64,000 nucleotides of DNA from Pseudolysinimonas kribbensis (GCF_030161895.1 NZ_BSVB01000001.1:3348001-3412000); one strand, 5' to 3'; shown: positions 1 to 10,299, numbered from the stretch's first letter. The notes: generated by a model not told the origin, from the sequence alone. Translations and numbers: made by a program.

Positions 1-53
1 TCACCCCTGCCCAGCGCGCGTGGCGGCGAGCCGAGGCGGCGAGCCGCTCGTAG
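1..53 (+). CDS. ruvC: RuvC Holliday junction resolvase, 3' end only (partial)
   Basis: The frame ending in TAG at 51-53 reads TPAQRAWRRAEAASRS before the stop. This fits the basic C-terminal tail of actinobacterial RuvC, and ruvC is the expected gene directly upstream of ruvA. Only 16 codons lie inside the window, so the call rests mainly on position and on the tail composition. The stop codon overlaps the -10 box of ruvA. Confidence 0.55.
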   Translation, partial: TPAQRAWRRAEAASRS

Positions 54-56
54 GCT
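51..56 (+). promoter_or_regulatory. Leaderless-type -10 box of ruvA
   Basis: TAGGCT lies exactly 6 bases before the ruvA ATG at 63, and no ribosome binding site can fit between them. The same arrangement recurs at many other starts in this window, so transcription probably begins at the start codon. Confidence 0.55.
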
Positions 57-62
57 GACCGC

Positions 63-677
63 ATGATCTCGTCGGTCCGCGGTGCCGTGCTGTCCTCCGG
101 CGGCGGCCTCGTCGTGGTCGAGGTCGGCGGTGTCGGGCTCGCCGTGCAGGTGACGCCGCCGCAGGCGCTCGCGCTGCGCATCGGCGACGAGGCGCGCCTG
201 CACACCGCCCTGGTCGTCCGTGAGGACGACCTCAGCCTCTACGGCTTCGCGACCCCCGAGGAGCTCGTCGTGTTCGATCTGCTCCGCGGCGTGTCGGGCG
301 TGGGCCCGAAGTCGGCGCTCGGCGTGCTCGCGACCCTGACGCCGGAGCAGGTGGCCCGCGCCGTCGCGGACGAGGACGACGCGCCCTTCCGCAAGGTCTC
401 GGGCATCGGCCCCAAGACCGCCAAGCTCATCGCCGTCTCGCTCGCGGGCAAACTCGCCCCCGTGGCGGCGGCCGCCGCCGTGCCGTCGGGCGCCTCCGGG
501 TCCGTGATCTCGTCGGCGGTGGTCGGTGCCCTCGTCGGACTCGGCTGGAACGAGCGGGTGGCCGCCCAGGCGGTCGACGAGGCAGCGGCAGGGGCCTCCG
601 ATGCCGACACCGCCTCCGTGCAGGCGCTGCTGCGTCTCGCGCTGGCCCGTCTCGGCCCGCAGCAGGTGCGCGCGTGA
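63..677 (+). CDS. ruvA: Holliday junction branch migration protein RuvA
   Basis: RuvA is the tetrameric subunit that binds four-way DNA junctions and loads the RuvB motor. The 204-residue protein has an N-terminal OB-fold part (about 1-63), then two helix-hairpin-helix motifs seen as [13 protein letters not shown] near residue 77 and [13 protein letters not shown] near 110. An Ala-rich linker follows, and then the small C-terminal three-helix domain (about 155-204) that contacts RuvB. Length is normal. The start is the ATG 6 bases after a TAGGCT box. The stop overlaps the GTG of ruvB (GTGA), so the two are translationally coupled. Confidence 0.97.
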   Translation: MISSVRGAVLSSGGGLVVVEVGGVGLAVQVTPPQALALRIGDEARLHTALVVREDDLSLYGFATPEELVVFDLLRGVSGVGPKSALGVLATLTPEQVARAVADEDDAPFRKVSGIGPKTAKLIAVSLAGKLAPVAAAAAVPSGASGSVISSAVVGALVGLGWNERVAAQAVDEAAAGASDADTASVQALLRLALARLGPQQVRA

Positions 678-1698
678 CCGACGACGGGATCGTGCGCCCG
701 GAGCCCGAATCGGAGGCGGAGCTCGCGTTCGAGGGCGCGCTGCGTCCGCGCTCGCTGGCCGAGTTCGTGGGTCAGGCCAAGGTGCGCGGCCAGCTGCAGC
801 TGCTGCTCGACGCGGCCGCCATCCAGAGCCGCACGCCCGATCACATCCTGCTCGCCGGGCCGCCCGGGCTCGGCAAGACCACGCTCGCGATGATCGTGGC
901 GCACGAGTCGGGCCGCCCGTTGCGGATGTCGAGCGGCCCCGCCATCCAGCACGCCGGCGATCTCGCCGCGCTGCTGTCGAGCCTCGTGCCCGGCGAGGTG
1001 CTGTTCATCGACGAGATCCACCGGATGGCCCGCAGCGCCGAGGAGATGCTCTATCTCGCGATGGAGGACTTCCGGATCGACATCATGGTCGGCAAGGAGC
1101 CGGCGCCACGAGCATCCCGCTCGACCTGGCGCCCTTCACCCTCGTCGGCGCGACGACCCGCTCGGGCCTGCTGCCCAATCCGCTGCGCGATCGCTTCGGC
1201 TTCACCGCCAACCTGGAGTTCTACGACGACGACGAGCTCGACGAGGTGCTCGCCCGCGCCGCCCGCATGCTGGAGCTCGAGATCGAGCCCGCCGCGCGTC
1301 ACGAGATCGCGAGCCGCAGCAGGGGCACACCGCGCATCGCCAACCGGCTGCTGCGCCGGGTGCGCGACTACGCCATCGTGCACGCGAGCGGCGCCGACAT
1401 GCCCGCCGTGCAGAGCGCCCTCGAGCTCTACGACGTCGATGCCGTCGGCCTCGACCGGCTCGACCGGGCGGTCCTGGATGCCGTCGTCACCCGCTTCGAC
1501 GGCGGTCCGGTCGGGCTCAACACGCTGGCCGTGTCGGTCGGCGAGGAGCCGGAGACGATCGAGTCGGTCGTCGAGCCGTTCCTCGTGCGCATCGGGATGC
1601 TGACCCGCACGCCCCGCGGGCGGGTCGCCACCCGACGGGCGTGGGATCACCTGGGCGTGCGCCGGTCGACCTCGGGAGTGCTGTTCGATGACGTATGA
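674..1698 (+). CDS. ruvB: Holliday junction branch migration ATPase RuvB (frameshifted here)
   Basis: RuvB is the hexameric AAA+ motor that drives branch migration together with RuvA. Walker A (GPPGLGKTT, about residues 62-70) and Walker B (FIDEIH, about 111-116) are in the first frame. Downstream the sensor-1 segment LVGATTRSG and the winged-helix C-terminus ([15 protein letters not shown]) are in another frame. The break is at the GG of 1102-1103, where the family reads G-P-G-A-T-S-I-P; one G missing from CCGGGCGCC explains it. Repaired length is 341 residues, normal for the family. It starts at GTG 674, overlapping ruvA. Confidence 0.93.
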
Positions 1699-1726
1699 TT
1701 CCGGGGAATCGCACAGCGGCCTCTCT

Positions 1727-1732
1727 TAGGCT
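1727..1732 (+). promoter_or_regulatory. Candidate -10 box for yajC-secD-secF
   Basis: TAGGCT matches the TANNNT consensus used throughout the window and would give a leader of about 35 bases before the yajC ATG at 1773. TATGAT at 1694-1699, overlapping the ruvB stop, is an alternative. Confidence 0.35.
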
Positions 1733-1772
1733 CGATCGCGCTCCCTGAATCCCGGAAGGCTCCCGCGCCCCC

Positions 1773-2306
1773 ATGTCGTTCCTCACCACGTTGCTTCCTG
1801 CCGCCGACAAGCCGGCCGCCTCGGGCGACTTCTTCTCCCAGAACTTCCTCACCATCGCGCTCGTCGCGGTGCTGGCGATCATGGTCATCTTCATGGTCCG
1901 CAACTCCCGCAAGCGCAAGCGCGATGCCGAGGAGCTGAAGAACAAGTTCGTTCCCGGCGTCGAGGTCATGACCCAGCACGGCATCTACGGCACCCTCATC
2001 TCGGTCGACGACGAGAAGAACGAGGCCATCATCGAGACGACCCCGGGCACGCGGCTGCGCGTGCACCGCCAGACGGTCGCGCGCGTGATCGAGCCGCAGG
2101 ACGTCGCTCCCGAGCAGGACGTCGTGGCGGAGGAGCCGGTGGTGACCGGCGAGCCCGAGTACGGCGAGCGCATCGACTCGGACGAGACGCCGGATGCCGC
2201 GGCCAAGCCCGCCCGCGCCCCGCGCGCGAGCTCGTCGTCGGCGGCTGCGAAGCCGCGCACCACGACGCGCAAGAAGCCCGCCTCGGACAGCGACGCCGCC
2301 GAGTAG
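1773..2306 (+). CDS. yajC: Preprotein translocase subunit YajC
   Basis: YajC is a small single-pass membrane protein that joins SecDF at the SecYEG translocon. One hydrophobic segment spans about residues 28-46 (FLTIALVAVLAIMVIFMV) and is followed by the basic stretch RNSRKRKRD. The conserved YajC core GVEVMTQHGIYGTLISV comes next. The 177-residue protein is longer than enterobacterial YajC because of an acidic stretch and then an Ala/Ser/Lys/Arg-rich tail, both typical of actinobacteria. It lies upstream of secD, as expected for a yajC-secD-secF unit. Confidence 0.93.
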   Translation: MSFLTTLLPAADKPAASGDFFSQNFLTIALVAVLAIMVIFMVRNSRKRKRDAEELKNKFVPGVEVMTQHGIYGTLISVDDEKNEAIIETTPGTRLRVHRQTVARVIEPQDVAPEQDVVAEEPVVTGEPEYGERIDSDETPDAAAKPARAPRASSSSAAAKPRTTTRKKPASDSDAAE

Positions 2307-2412
2307 CCCTTCTCGTCGGCTCCGTTACTCTGATAGCCGGTCCGGCCGATACCGCCGGACGCCGCCGTCGCGCAGCGCCCGCTCGCACGCTCCGTAGAAA
2401 GCAGAACGCCCT

Positions 2413-4139
2413 GTGGCAACGAGATCGACGCCCGTGCGCAGCGCCTGGAGGTCGCTCGCCTGGCTGCTGGTGATCGTCATCGTGATGGGCCTGCTGCTCG
2501 CGGCCGGCAAGATGTTCTGGAACTGGGGACTGAAGCCGCAGCTCGGCCTCGACCTCCAGGGCGGCATCGAGATCATCCTGACGCCGAAGGTGGCGTCGGG
2601 GAGCAGGTGACCTCCGACCAGCTCAACCAGGCGGTCTCGATCATCCGTCAGCGGATCGGCGGCATCTCGGAGGCGGAGGTCAGCACCCAGGGCTCGCGCA
2701 ACATCCTCATCGAGATCCCCGGCACCACCCTCGACAAGACCACCCAGGACCGCATCGAGTCGGCCTCCAAGATGGAGTTCCGGCCCGTGCTGATGACCGG
2801 TGCGCCGGCGACCTCGAACGTCAGCCCGTCGGCGAGCGCCACCCCGAGCCCGGGTGCCAGCGGCAGCGCCTCCGCATCGCCGAGCCCGTCGCTCGCGGAC
2901 ACCCCCACCGCGAAGCCCACCGACGGCAGCGATCTCAACTGGGTCACGCCGGCGCTGCAGAAGCAGTTCACCGACCTCAACTGCTCGAAGATCGACGCGG
3001 CCGACACGAACGTCGCCCCGGCGGACAAGCCGCTCGCGACCTGCGACGACACCGGGACGCAGACCTACCTGCTCGGACCGGTGGAGGTCGAGGGCTCCAC
3101 GATCTCCGACGCCAACGCAGGCACGATCCAGGGCAGCCAGGGCGTGAACACCGGCGAGTGGGCCGTCAACATCATCTTCAACGCCGAGGGCACCAAGGAG
3201 TTCGCGAAGGTCACGAACCGGCTGGTGTCGCTCGAGCAGCCGCGCAGCCAGTTCGCGATCGTGCTCGACGGCAAGGTGATCTCGGCGCCGGTCACCCAGG
3301 CCGCGATCACCAACGGCAAGCCGCAGATCTCCGGCAACTTCACCCAGGCCTCCGCGCAGACGCTCGCCAATCAGCTCAAGTACGGCGCCCTCCCGGTCAA
3401 CTTCGCCGTGCAGAGCCGTGACACGATCGCCGCCACGCTGGGCGTGAGCCAGCTGCAGAACGGCCTCATCGCCGGACTCATCGGGCTCCTGCTGGTCGCC
3501 GTCTACTCGCTGTTCCAGTACCGGCTGCTGGGGTTCGTGACGCTCGCGTCGCTCGTGGTCGCGGGCGTCATCACGTACGAGTTCTTCGACATCCTGTCGT
3601 GGCAGAACGGGCTGCGCCTCTCGCTGGCGGGCGTCGCCGGCCTGATCGTCGCGATCGGCTTCACGGCCGACTCGTTCATCGTCTACTTCGAACGCATCCG
3701 CGACGAGCTGCGCGACGGGCGCGGCCTCGCGGGCGCCGTCGAGGCGGGATGGAAGCGCGCACTGCGCACGATCCTCGCGGCCAAGAGCGTCAACCTGCTG
3801 TCGGCGATCATCCTGTACGTGCTCGCGGTCGGCAACGTCCAGGGCTTCGCGCTCACCCTCGGCATCACGACGGTGATCGACGTGATCATCGTCGTGCTGT
3901 TCACGCATCCGGTGCTGCGCCTGCTCGCCACGACGAGGTTCTTCTCCAGCGGCCATCCGCTGTCGGGCCTCGACCCGAACGCGCTCGGCGCGGTGTATCG
4001 GGGCCGGGCGGAGTTCCACTTCTCGGAGGACGCGCGCCGCTCCGGTGCCAGCCGTGAGGCCGGCCGCCGCCAGACGATCGCGGAGCGCAAGGCCGCCGAG
4101 CTCGAGGCATCGCGCGGTTCGAAGGGCGGGAGCAACTGA
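2413..4139 (+). CDS. secD: Protein translocase subunit SecD (frameshifted here)
   Basis: SecD is an RND-family membrane protein that uses the proton gradient to help pull exported proteins across the membrane. The first 62 codons hold transmembrane segment 1 and the motif LGLDLQGGIEI. The frame then breaks at the GGGG of 2598-2601, where a fifth G restores it. After the break come the periplasmic P1 domain, with a Ser/Pro/Ala-rich insert and a short Cys-containing loop, and then five further transmembrane helices with the conserved GFTADSFIVYFERIRDE. Repaired length is 575 residues. Start is GTG 2413; the stop overlaps secF ATG. Confidence 0.93.
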
Positions 4140-5146
4140 TGGCGAGCTTCGCCAAGTTCGGCAACGACCTCTACACGGGCGCACGGTCGGTCGACTTCGT
4201 CGGTCGTCGGCGCGTCTGGTACATGATCGCGATCGTGATGGTGCTCGCGTCGATCGCGATCCCGTTCGTGCGCGGCGGCGGCGACTTCTCGAAGGGCTTC
4301 AACTTCGGGATCGACTTCACCGGCGGATCGCAGTTCCAGATCTCCGACGCGAACTCGACGGACACGATCAAGGGGCGGGATGCCGCGCTCGGCGTCGTGC
4401 CCAGCGCCAACGTGCTCGTCACCACGGCCGGCAACCACGGCGTGCAGGTGCAGACCAACCAGCTGACGGACCAGCAGTCGCAGCAGGTCGCGACCGCGCT
4501 CGCCCACACCTACGGCGTCGCCGAGAAGAACGTCACGAACTCCTTCATCGGCGCCACGTGGGGCGCGGACGTCACGGGTAATGCGCTGCGTGCGCTCATC
4601 GTGTTCGTGATCTTCGCGGCCGTGCTCATGGCGCTCTACTTCCGCACCTGGAAGATGTCGGCGGCCGCCATCCTCTCGCTGCTGCACGACCTCGTCATCA
4701 CGGCGGGGGTGTACGCGGCGACCGGATTCACGATCACCCCGGCGACGATCATCGGGTTCCTCACGATCCTCGGCTATTCGCTGTACGACGTCGTCGTCGT
4801 CTTCGACAAGATCCGCGAGAACACGGCGGAGCTCACCGACGACTCGACACGCACCTTCGGCGAGGCGGTGAACCTCGCCGTCAACCAGACGCTGGTCCGG
4901 TCGATCAACACCGGTGTCGTCGCCGCGCTGCCGGTCGCCGCGATCCTGTTCATCGGGTCGTTCATCCTCGGAGCCGACACGCTCAAGGAGATCTCGCTCG
5001 CCCTGTTCGTCGGCACGGTGGTCAGCACCTATTCGACGCCGTTCGTCGCCTCGCCGCTGTACGCGCAGTTCCGCTCGGGTGAGGCCGCGATCCGACAGCG
5101 CGACGAGAAGGCCCGGCGTCTGAAGGCGCGCGCTGCCGGCGCCTGA
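4139..5146 (+). CDS. secF: Protein translocase subunit SecF
   Basis: SecF is the partner of SecD in proton-driven late steps of protein export. The 335-residue protein has a cytoplasmic N-terminus, transmembrane helix 1 (about 29-46), the motif FNFGIDFTGGSQFQI of the small periplasmic domain, and then a bundle of five helices. The bundle contains GYSLYDVVVVFDKIREN, the SecF version of the D4 motif, and the reading frame is intact. It begins at the ATG that overlaps the secD stop. The C-terminus is basic and cytoplasmic (EKARRLKARA). Confidence 0.96.
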   Translation: MASFAKFGNDLYTGARSVDFVGRRRVWYMIAIVMVLASIAIPFVRGGGDFSKGFNFGIDFTGGSQFQISDANSTDTIKGRDAALGVVPSANVLVTTAGNHGVQVQTNQLTDQQSQQVATALAHTYGVAEKNVTNSFIGATWGADVTGNALRALIVFVIFAAVLMALYFRTWKMSAAAILSLLHDLVITAGVYAATGFTITPATIIGFLTILGYSLYDVVVVFDKIRENTAELTDDSTRTFGEAVNLAVNQTLVRSINTGVVAALPVAAILFIGSFILGADTLKEISLALFVGTVVSTYSTPFVASPLYAQFRSGEAAIRQRDEKARRLKARAAGA

Positions 5147-5186
5147 CGCTCACGGCGAACCGCCGGTCACGCGCTCCGCTGCCTTC

Positions 5187-5192
5187 TAGACT
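5187..5192 (+). promoter_or_regulatory. Candidate -10 box for relA
   Basis: TAGACT lies 21 bases before the relA ATG, leaving room for the strong ribosome binding site GGAGGTGATC at 5202-5211. The 67-base gap after secF holds nothing else that I recognise. Confidence 0.4.
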
Positions 5193-5213
5193 CGAGGCAC
5201 CGGAGGTGATCGG

Positions 5214-7501
5214 ATGACGCAGACGCAGCCACCGCGCGCGCAGACGCCCGCCGCCGCGCCCTCCACGGGCTCGCCGTCGACGCTCCGGACGCTGCTGCCG
5301 CGCATCTTCTCGCGCGCCGACCGCTCGACCCGCTCCATCGACACCGTCATCAAGACGGTGCGCTCGCACCACCCGAAGGGCGACGTCGCCCTCATCGAGC
5401 GCGCGTACGCCGCCGCCGACCGCGCGCACGCCGGCCAGAAGCGCAAGAGCGGTGAGCCGTACATCACCCATCCGGTCGCGGTGGCCCAGATCCTCGCCGA
5501 CCTCGGCATCGGGGCGAAGACGATCGCGGCGGCCCTGCTGCACGATACGGTGGAGGACACCGACTACACGCTGGACCAGCTGCGCGCCGACTTCGGCGAC
5601 GAGGTCGCCATGCTCGTCGACGGCGTGACCAAGCTCGACAAGCTCAAGTACGGCGACTCGGCGCAGGCCGAGACGGTGCGCAAGATGGTCGTCGCGATGT
5701 CGAAGGACATCCGGGTGCTCGTCATCAAGCTCGCCGACCGGCTGCACAACGCCCGCACCTGGGGCTTCGTGCCCCAGGAGAACGCCCGTCGCAAGGCGCA
5801 GGAGACCCTCGAGATCTACGCGCCGCTCGCACATCGCCTCGGCATCCAGACCATCAAGTGGGAGCTGGAGGACCTGAGCTTCTCGGTGCTGTACCCGAAG
5901 CTCTACGTCGAGATCGAGAGCCTCGTGCGCGACCGCACGCCCGAGCGCGAGAGCTTCGTCCAGCAGGTCATCGACGCGATCAACGAGGACCTGCGGGCCG
6001 CCCGGATCAAGGGGCAGGTGGTCGGCCGGCCCAAGCAGTACTACTCGATCTACCAGAAGATGGTGCTGCGCGGTCGCGAATTCGACGAGATCTACGACCT
6101 CGTCGGCATCCGGGTGCTCGTCAACAACATCCGCGACTGCTATGCCGTGCTGGGCGCGATCCACGCGCGCTGGAATCCGATCCCCGGCCGGTTCAAGGAC
6201 TACATCGCGACCCCCAAGTTCAACCTGTACCAGTCACTGCACACGACGGTCATCGGTCCCAAGGGGCGTGCGGTCGAGATCCAGATCCGCACTCAGGAGA
6301 TGCACCAGCGCGCGGAGTTCGGCGTCGCGGCGCACTGGAAGTACAAGGAGCGGATGGCCGGCCGGCAGGTCGACGAGCGCACCAACGACAACGAGATGGC
6401 GTGGCTCGCGCACATCACCGACTGGCAGTCCGAGACCGCCGACCCGGGAGAGTTCCTCGACAACCTCCGCTTCGAGATCGGCGCGAAGGAGGTCTACGTC
6501 TTCACCCCGCAGGGCAAGGTCATCGGCCTGCCGGCCGACGCGACGCCCGTCGACTTCGCGTACGCCGTGCACACCGAGATCGGCCACCGCACGATGGGCG
6601 CGAAGGTCAACGGCCGGCTCGTGCCGCTCGAGAGCGCGCTGAGCTCGGGCGATGTCGTCGAGATCTTCACCTCCAAGAACCCGGATGCCGGTCCCAGCCA
6701 GGACTGGCTGACCTTCGTGCGCAGCCCCCGGGCTCGCAACAAGATCCGCGGGTGGTTCACGAAAGAGCGTCGCGAGGAGGCGCTCGAGCAGGGCAAGGAC
6801 GCGATCGCGCGGGCGATGCGCAAGCAGAACCTGCCGCTGCAGAAGCTCATGAGCCAGGACGCCCTGAGCGAGGTCGCGGCGCAGATGCGCTACGAGACCG
6901 TCGACGCGCTCTACGCCGCGGTGGGGGAGGGACACGTCTCGACCCAGTCGGTGCTCGAGAAGATCCTCGCGAGCCTGCAGACCGATGCGGACGCCGACGA
7001 GGCCGACATCCCGTTCGTGCCCAAGGGGCGTGCGCGACAGCTGCGCTCGAGCGACTCCGGGGTGCTGGTGCGCGGTGCGCCCGACATCCTGGTCAAGCTC
7101 GCCAAGTGCTGCACGCCGGTGCCGGGCGACGAGATCGTGGGCTTCGTGACCCGCGGGGCGGGGTCTCGGTGCACCGCGCCGACTGCCACAACGTCGCCTC
7201 CCTGCGCAACGAGCCCGAGCGCATGATCGACGTCGAGTGGGCGCCGACCTCGTCGAGCCTGTTCCTCGTGCAGATCCAGGTCGAGGCGCTGGATCGTTCG
7301 GGGCTGCTGTCGGACATCACGCGGGTGCTCAGCGAGAACCACGTCAACATCCTGTCGGCGAACGTCTCGACCTCGAGCGACCGGCTGGCGATCAGCCGCT
7401 ACGTGTTCGAGATGGGCGACACCGTGCACCTGGACCGGCTGCTCAATGCGGTGCGGCGCATCGACGCGGTGTACGACGTGTACCGGGTCAGCGCGGGCTG
7501 A
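5214..7501 (+). CDS. relA: Bifunctional (p)ppGpp synthetase/hydrolase RelA/SpoT family (frameshifted here)
   Basis: This enzyme makes and degrades (p)ppGpp in the stringent response. In order it has a disordered Pro/Ala N-terminus (about 1-40) and a hydrolase HD domain with [12 protein letters not shown] near residue 110. The synthetase domain follows ([12 protein letters not shown], then [12 protein letters not shown]), then a TGS domain ([27 protein letters not shown]), a helical region and a C-terminal ACT domain. The frame breaks at GGGG 7160-7163; a fifth G gives [14 protein letters not shown] and joins the ACT domain. Repaired length is 762 residues. Both active sites look complete, so a bifunctional Rel is expected. 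Confidence 0.94.
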
Positions 7502-8023
7502 GCGCGCGTTCGAGCGCCCGGCGTGCGATCCGGCGGCCCGGGAGCGGGCGCCGCTGGATCGACGCGAGCGCCTCGTCGAGGCCGATCCGCCCCGCCTGGG
7601 CGAGGGCGCGCAGCACGTCGTCGCCCACCGCACCGGAGCGCGCCACGTCGACGAGGGTGCGCAGCGGCGCGGTGACCGCGCTCGCGTCGAACCGGACGAC
7701 GTCGCCGTCGTCGAGCACGTACTCGTGCACGACGGCGTCCGCACCGGGGCGCAGCCGCGCCCGGGCGCGCACGTCCGCGCACAACTCGATCGGTCGGGGA
7801 GCACGGGCAGCGCACCCCAGATCCAGGCGGCGGTGCACCGCGCGGCGACCAGCCGTTCCGATCGTGCGGTCATCACGGCGCGGGTGCGGACCTGCGGCGT
7901 CTCGACGACGTCGATCGGGCACCAGGCGTCGACGAGCCCGAAGACCTCTCCGTCGAGCCGCATCGCCTGCAGTTCGGCGAGAGGCAGCTCGCCCTGATCG
8001 AGCGTGACGGGGATGCGGCTCAC
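7488..8023 (-). CDS. AbiEi-antitoxin-like hypothetical protein (frameshifted here)
   Basis: The repaired protein of about 178 residues starts at GTG (8021-8023) with [18 protein letters not shown] and ends [18 protein letters not shown]. The pattern of a segment reading [15 protein letters not shown], followed by hydrophilic strands ([15 protein letters not shown]) and then [12 protein letters not shown], resembles the helical-plus-strand layout of AbiEi-type antitoxin C-terminal domains common as orphans in Microbacteriaceae. I do not see a partner toxin gene. The frame breaks at the plus-strand GGG of 7805-7807, where one base is missing. Its 3' end overlaps the relA 3' end tail-to-tail by 14 bases. 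Function is unknown and the family assignment is tentative. Confidence 0.6.
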
Positions 8024-8101
8024 CCGATCAGGATGAGACCCCGGCTCACCGGCCGGCCGCGCCGCCGCTGCATCCGTGGAGACGCGCGCCTGTGGAGAGC
8101 G

Positions 8102-9334
8102 CTAGGAGCCGATCGCGTCGAGCCAGACGCGCTGCGCGGCCAGCTTGTCCTGCGCCTGGGCGATCTTCTTCTCGTCGCCGGCGCTGCGTGCGGCCGCCAG
8201 CTCGTCCTCGAGCTTCTCGATCGACGCCGCCAACTGCGCGGCGAGCCCCTCCGAGCGTGCCTGCTTCTCCGGATCGCTGCGGTTCCAGTGGTCCTCATCG
8301 AGTTTGCGCACGTGGGTCTCGACCTTGCGCAGCCGGTCCTCGACCGTGCGAATCGAGTCGCGCGGCACCTTGCCGATGGCGTCCCAGCGGCGCTGGAGCT
8401 CGGTGAGCGTCTTGCGCGCCTTCTCGCGATCCGTGACCTCGAGCAGCCGCTCGGCCTCGGTCAGCAGCGCGAGCTTCTGCTCCAGGTTGCCCGCGAACTC
8501 CTCGCTCTCGATCGCGTCGGCCTCCGCCTTCGCGGCGTACAACACGTCGCCGGCGGCCTTGAAGCGCGCCCAGAGGGCGTCGTCGGCACGCTTGCCGGCG
8601 CGGCCGGCGAGCTTCCAGTCGTCGAGCAGCCGGCGGTAGTCCGGGATCGCGGCCGTGCCCTTGGGGGCGAGGGCCTCGGCGCGCTCGACGAGCCGCTGCT
8701 TGCGCGAGCGCGCCTCCTTGTGCTGGTCGTCGAGCTCGGCGAAGAACGCCTTGCGGTGGGCGTCGAGCGTCGCCCGCGCCGCGCGGAAGCGCTTCCAGAG
8801 GGCGTCGCCCTCGGACTTCGGGATGCGCGGGCCGTCCTTCTGCGCCGTCTGCCAGCGCGCGAACAGGGCGTCCAGCTCGGCCGTGGTCTGCTTCCACTGG
8901 ATGCGGCTCGGCTCCTGCGCCGCAAGGGCCTCGGCCGCGGCGACGATCGCCTCGCGCTCGACGAGGGCGCCCTCGCTCGCCGCCTTGGCCTCCGCGGCCT
9001 GCTGCTCGGTCAGCTCGCCGACGCTGCCGCCGAGCTTCTCCAGACGCTGGCGGAGCGAACCCAGGTCGCCGACCGCGTTGGCGGTGGCGACCGACTCGCT
9101 CAGGTGGGCGACGGCCTTCGCCACATCCGTCGCCTTCGCCCCGCCGCGCACCCGCTGCTCGAGCAGGCCGACCTGACCGGCCAGCTCGACGTACTTGCGC
9201 TCGTAGTAGGCCAGTGCCTCCTCGGGCGTCGCATCCGGATACTGCCCAACGACCCGCTCACCGTCGCCGTCGCGGACGTAGACGGTGCCATCGTCATCGA
9301 CGCGACCCCACGAGGTCGTCTCGTCATTCGCCAC
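8102..9334 (-). CDS. DUF349 domain-containing protein
   Basis: This is a 410-residue, almost entirely helical, highly charged protein with repeated DUF349-type segments: WKQTTAELDALFARWQTA, LWKRFRAARATLDAHRKAFF and LWARFKAAGDVLYAAKAEAD. Each repeat has the tryptophan/phenylalanine spacing typical of the family. The N-terminus (VDDDGTVYVRDGDGERVVGQ) is a small strand-rich module seen in the actinobacterial members. No catalytic motif or membrane segment is visible. The family's molecular role is not established. Its start is the GTG at 9332-9334, and it lies downstream of the cyclophilin gene on the same strand. Confidence 0.85.
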   Translation of the reverse strand: MANDETTSWGRVDDDGTVYVRDGDGERVVGQYPDATPEEALAYYERKYVELAGQVGLLEQRVRGGAKATDVAKAVAHLSESVATANAVGDLGSLRQRLEKLGGSVGELTEQQAAEAKAASEGALVEREAIVAAAEALAAQEPSRIQWKQTTAELDALFARWQTAQKDGPRIPKSEGDALWKRFRAARATLDAHRKAFFAELDDQHKEARSRKQRLVERAEALAPKGTAAIPDYRRLLDDWKLAGRAGKRADDALWARFKAAGDVLYAAKAEADAIESEEFAGNLEQKLALLTEAERLLEVTDREKARKTLTELQRRWDAIGKVPRDSIRTVEDRLRKVETHVRKLDEDHWNRSDPEKQARSEGLAAQLAASIEKLEDELAAARSAGDEKKIAQAQDKLAAQRVWLDAIGS

Positions 9335-9388
9335 TGAAAGTTCCTGCCGCTCGCCTCATGCCCGGCCGCTGTCCGCCGAGCGCAGACC

Positions 9389-9394
9389 AGCCTA
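9389..9394 (-). promoter_or_regulatory. Candidate -10 box for the DUF349 gene
   Basis: Reading the minus strand, TAGGCT at 9394-9389 would start a transcript about 45 bases ahead of the GTG at 9334. It sits in the 92-base gap after the cyclophilin gene. Confidence 0.4.
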
Positions 9395-9426
9395 GTCAGG
9401 CGCCGCCTCGCGGCCCACCGCGGAAT

Positions 9427-10232
9427 CTACTGGACGGTGGCCGCGGTGATGGCGGTCGCGATCTTGGGCGCGCCGTCGTCGGTCCCGCCGGTGATGCCCC
9501 CGGCGACGATCTCGCTCTCAAGCTGGTCGAGCCCGCTCGTCACCTTGCCGATCACCGTGTACCCCCGGCCGAGTCGGCGGGGATGCTCGATTTGTCGAAG
9601 ACGATGAAGAACTGGTGGCCGTTGCTGTACGCGTCGCCGCTCGCGCGTGCCATCGCGATCGTGCCGACCGGGTAGACGTTGTCGGCCGGTGCGTTCTCGA
9701 TGGGTCCGAAGTGGTAGGCCGGATCGGGTCCGCCCTGCCCGTCGATCGAGCCGCACTGGATGAGACCGAAGCCGGTGCTCTTGGCCAGCCGGTGGCACGT
9801 CTTGCCGATGAGGTACTTGTCCTGCACGTCGCGGATGAACCCGGAGACCGCCTGCGGCGCCTTCGCCCCGTCGAGCTGGATCCCGAGAGCGACCTTGTTG
9901 AGCGTGAGGGTGCCGGTCCAGGTGCGGCCGGCGGCGAGGCTCGGGTCCGGGGCGCCGAGGTTCGACCCGGTGGCCGAGGGCGACGGCGTCGACGAGGGTG
10001 TGGCGGAGGCCGACGACGAGGGCTTCGCCACGGCCTTGCCGGGGCCGCCGGAGAAGTAGTAGACCTGCGTCAGAGCCGCGAGCGTCGCGATCACCACGAC
10101 CCCGACGACGGCGATGACGTTGTCGCGGCGACGGCGGGTCGTCTGCCGTTCGTGCACCTGCTGGCGTGCCTCGTAAGCCCGGAGCCGCTCGCGCGCCTGA
10201 CGTGCCTCGCGATCCTGCCTGCTGGGTGCCAC
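9427..10232 (-). CDS. Membrane-anchored cyclophilin-type peptidyl-prolyl isomerase (frameshifted here)
   Basis: The protein should catalyse cis-trans isomerisation of proline bonds outside the membrane. It begins at GTG 10230-10232 with a very basic cytoplasmic segment (about 1-36). One transmembrane helix follows (VIAVVGVVVIATLAALTQVYYF, about 39-60), then a Ser/Pro/Thr-rich linker and a cyclophilin domain with CHRL, FGLIQCGSIDGQGG and NGHQFFIVF. The frame breaks at the plus-strand CCCCC of 9562-9566; a sixth C joins the end of the domain (YTVIGKVTSGLDQLESEI). Repaired length is 268 residues. It is divergent from rarA. Confidence 0.88.
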
Positions 10233-10268
10233 GCCGCCTCCTGCCGGTCCGGGTGAATGGCCGGGACG

Positions 10269-10274
10269 ACTCTA
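10269..10274 (-). promoter_or_regulatory. Candidate -10 box for the cyclophilin gene
   Basis: The minus strand reads TAGAGT at 10274-10269, about 36 bases before the GTG at 10232, with GGAGGC as ribosome binding site next to the start. It lies in the 79-base divergent gap shared with rarA. Confidence 0.4.
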
Positions 10275-10299
10275 GCCGAGCGCGGTCGGGCGTCTCTCC

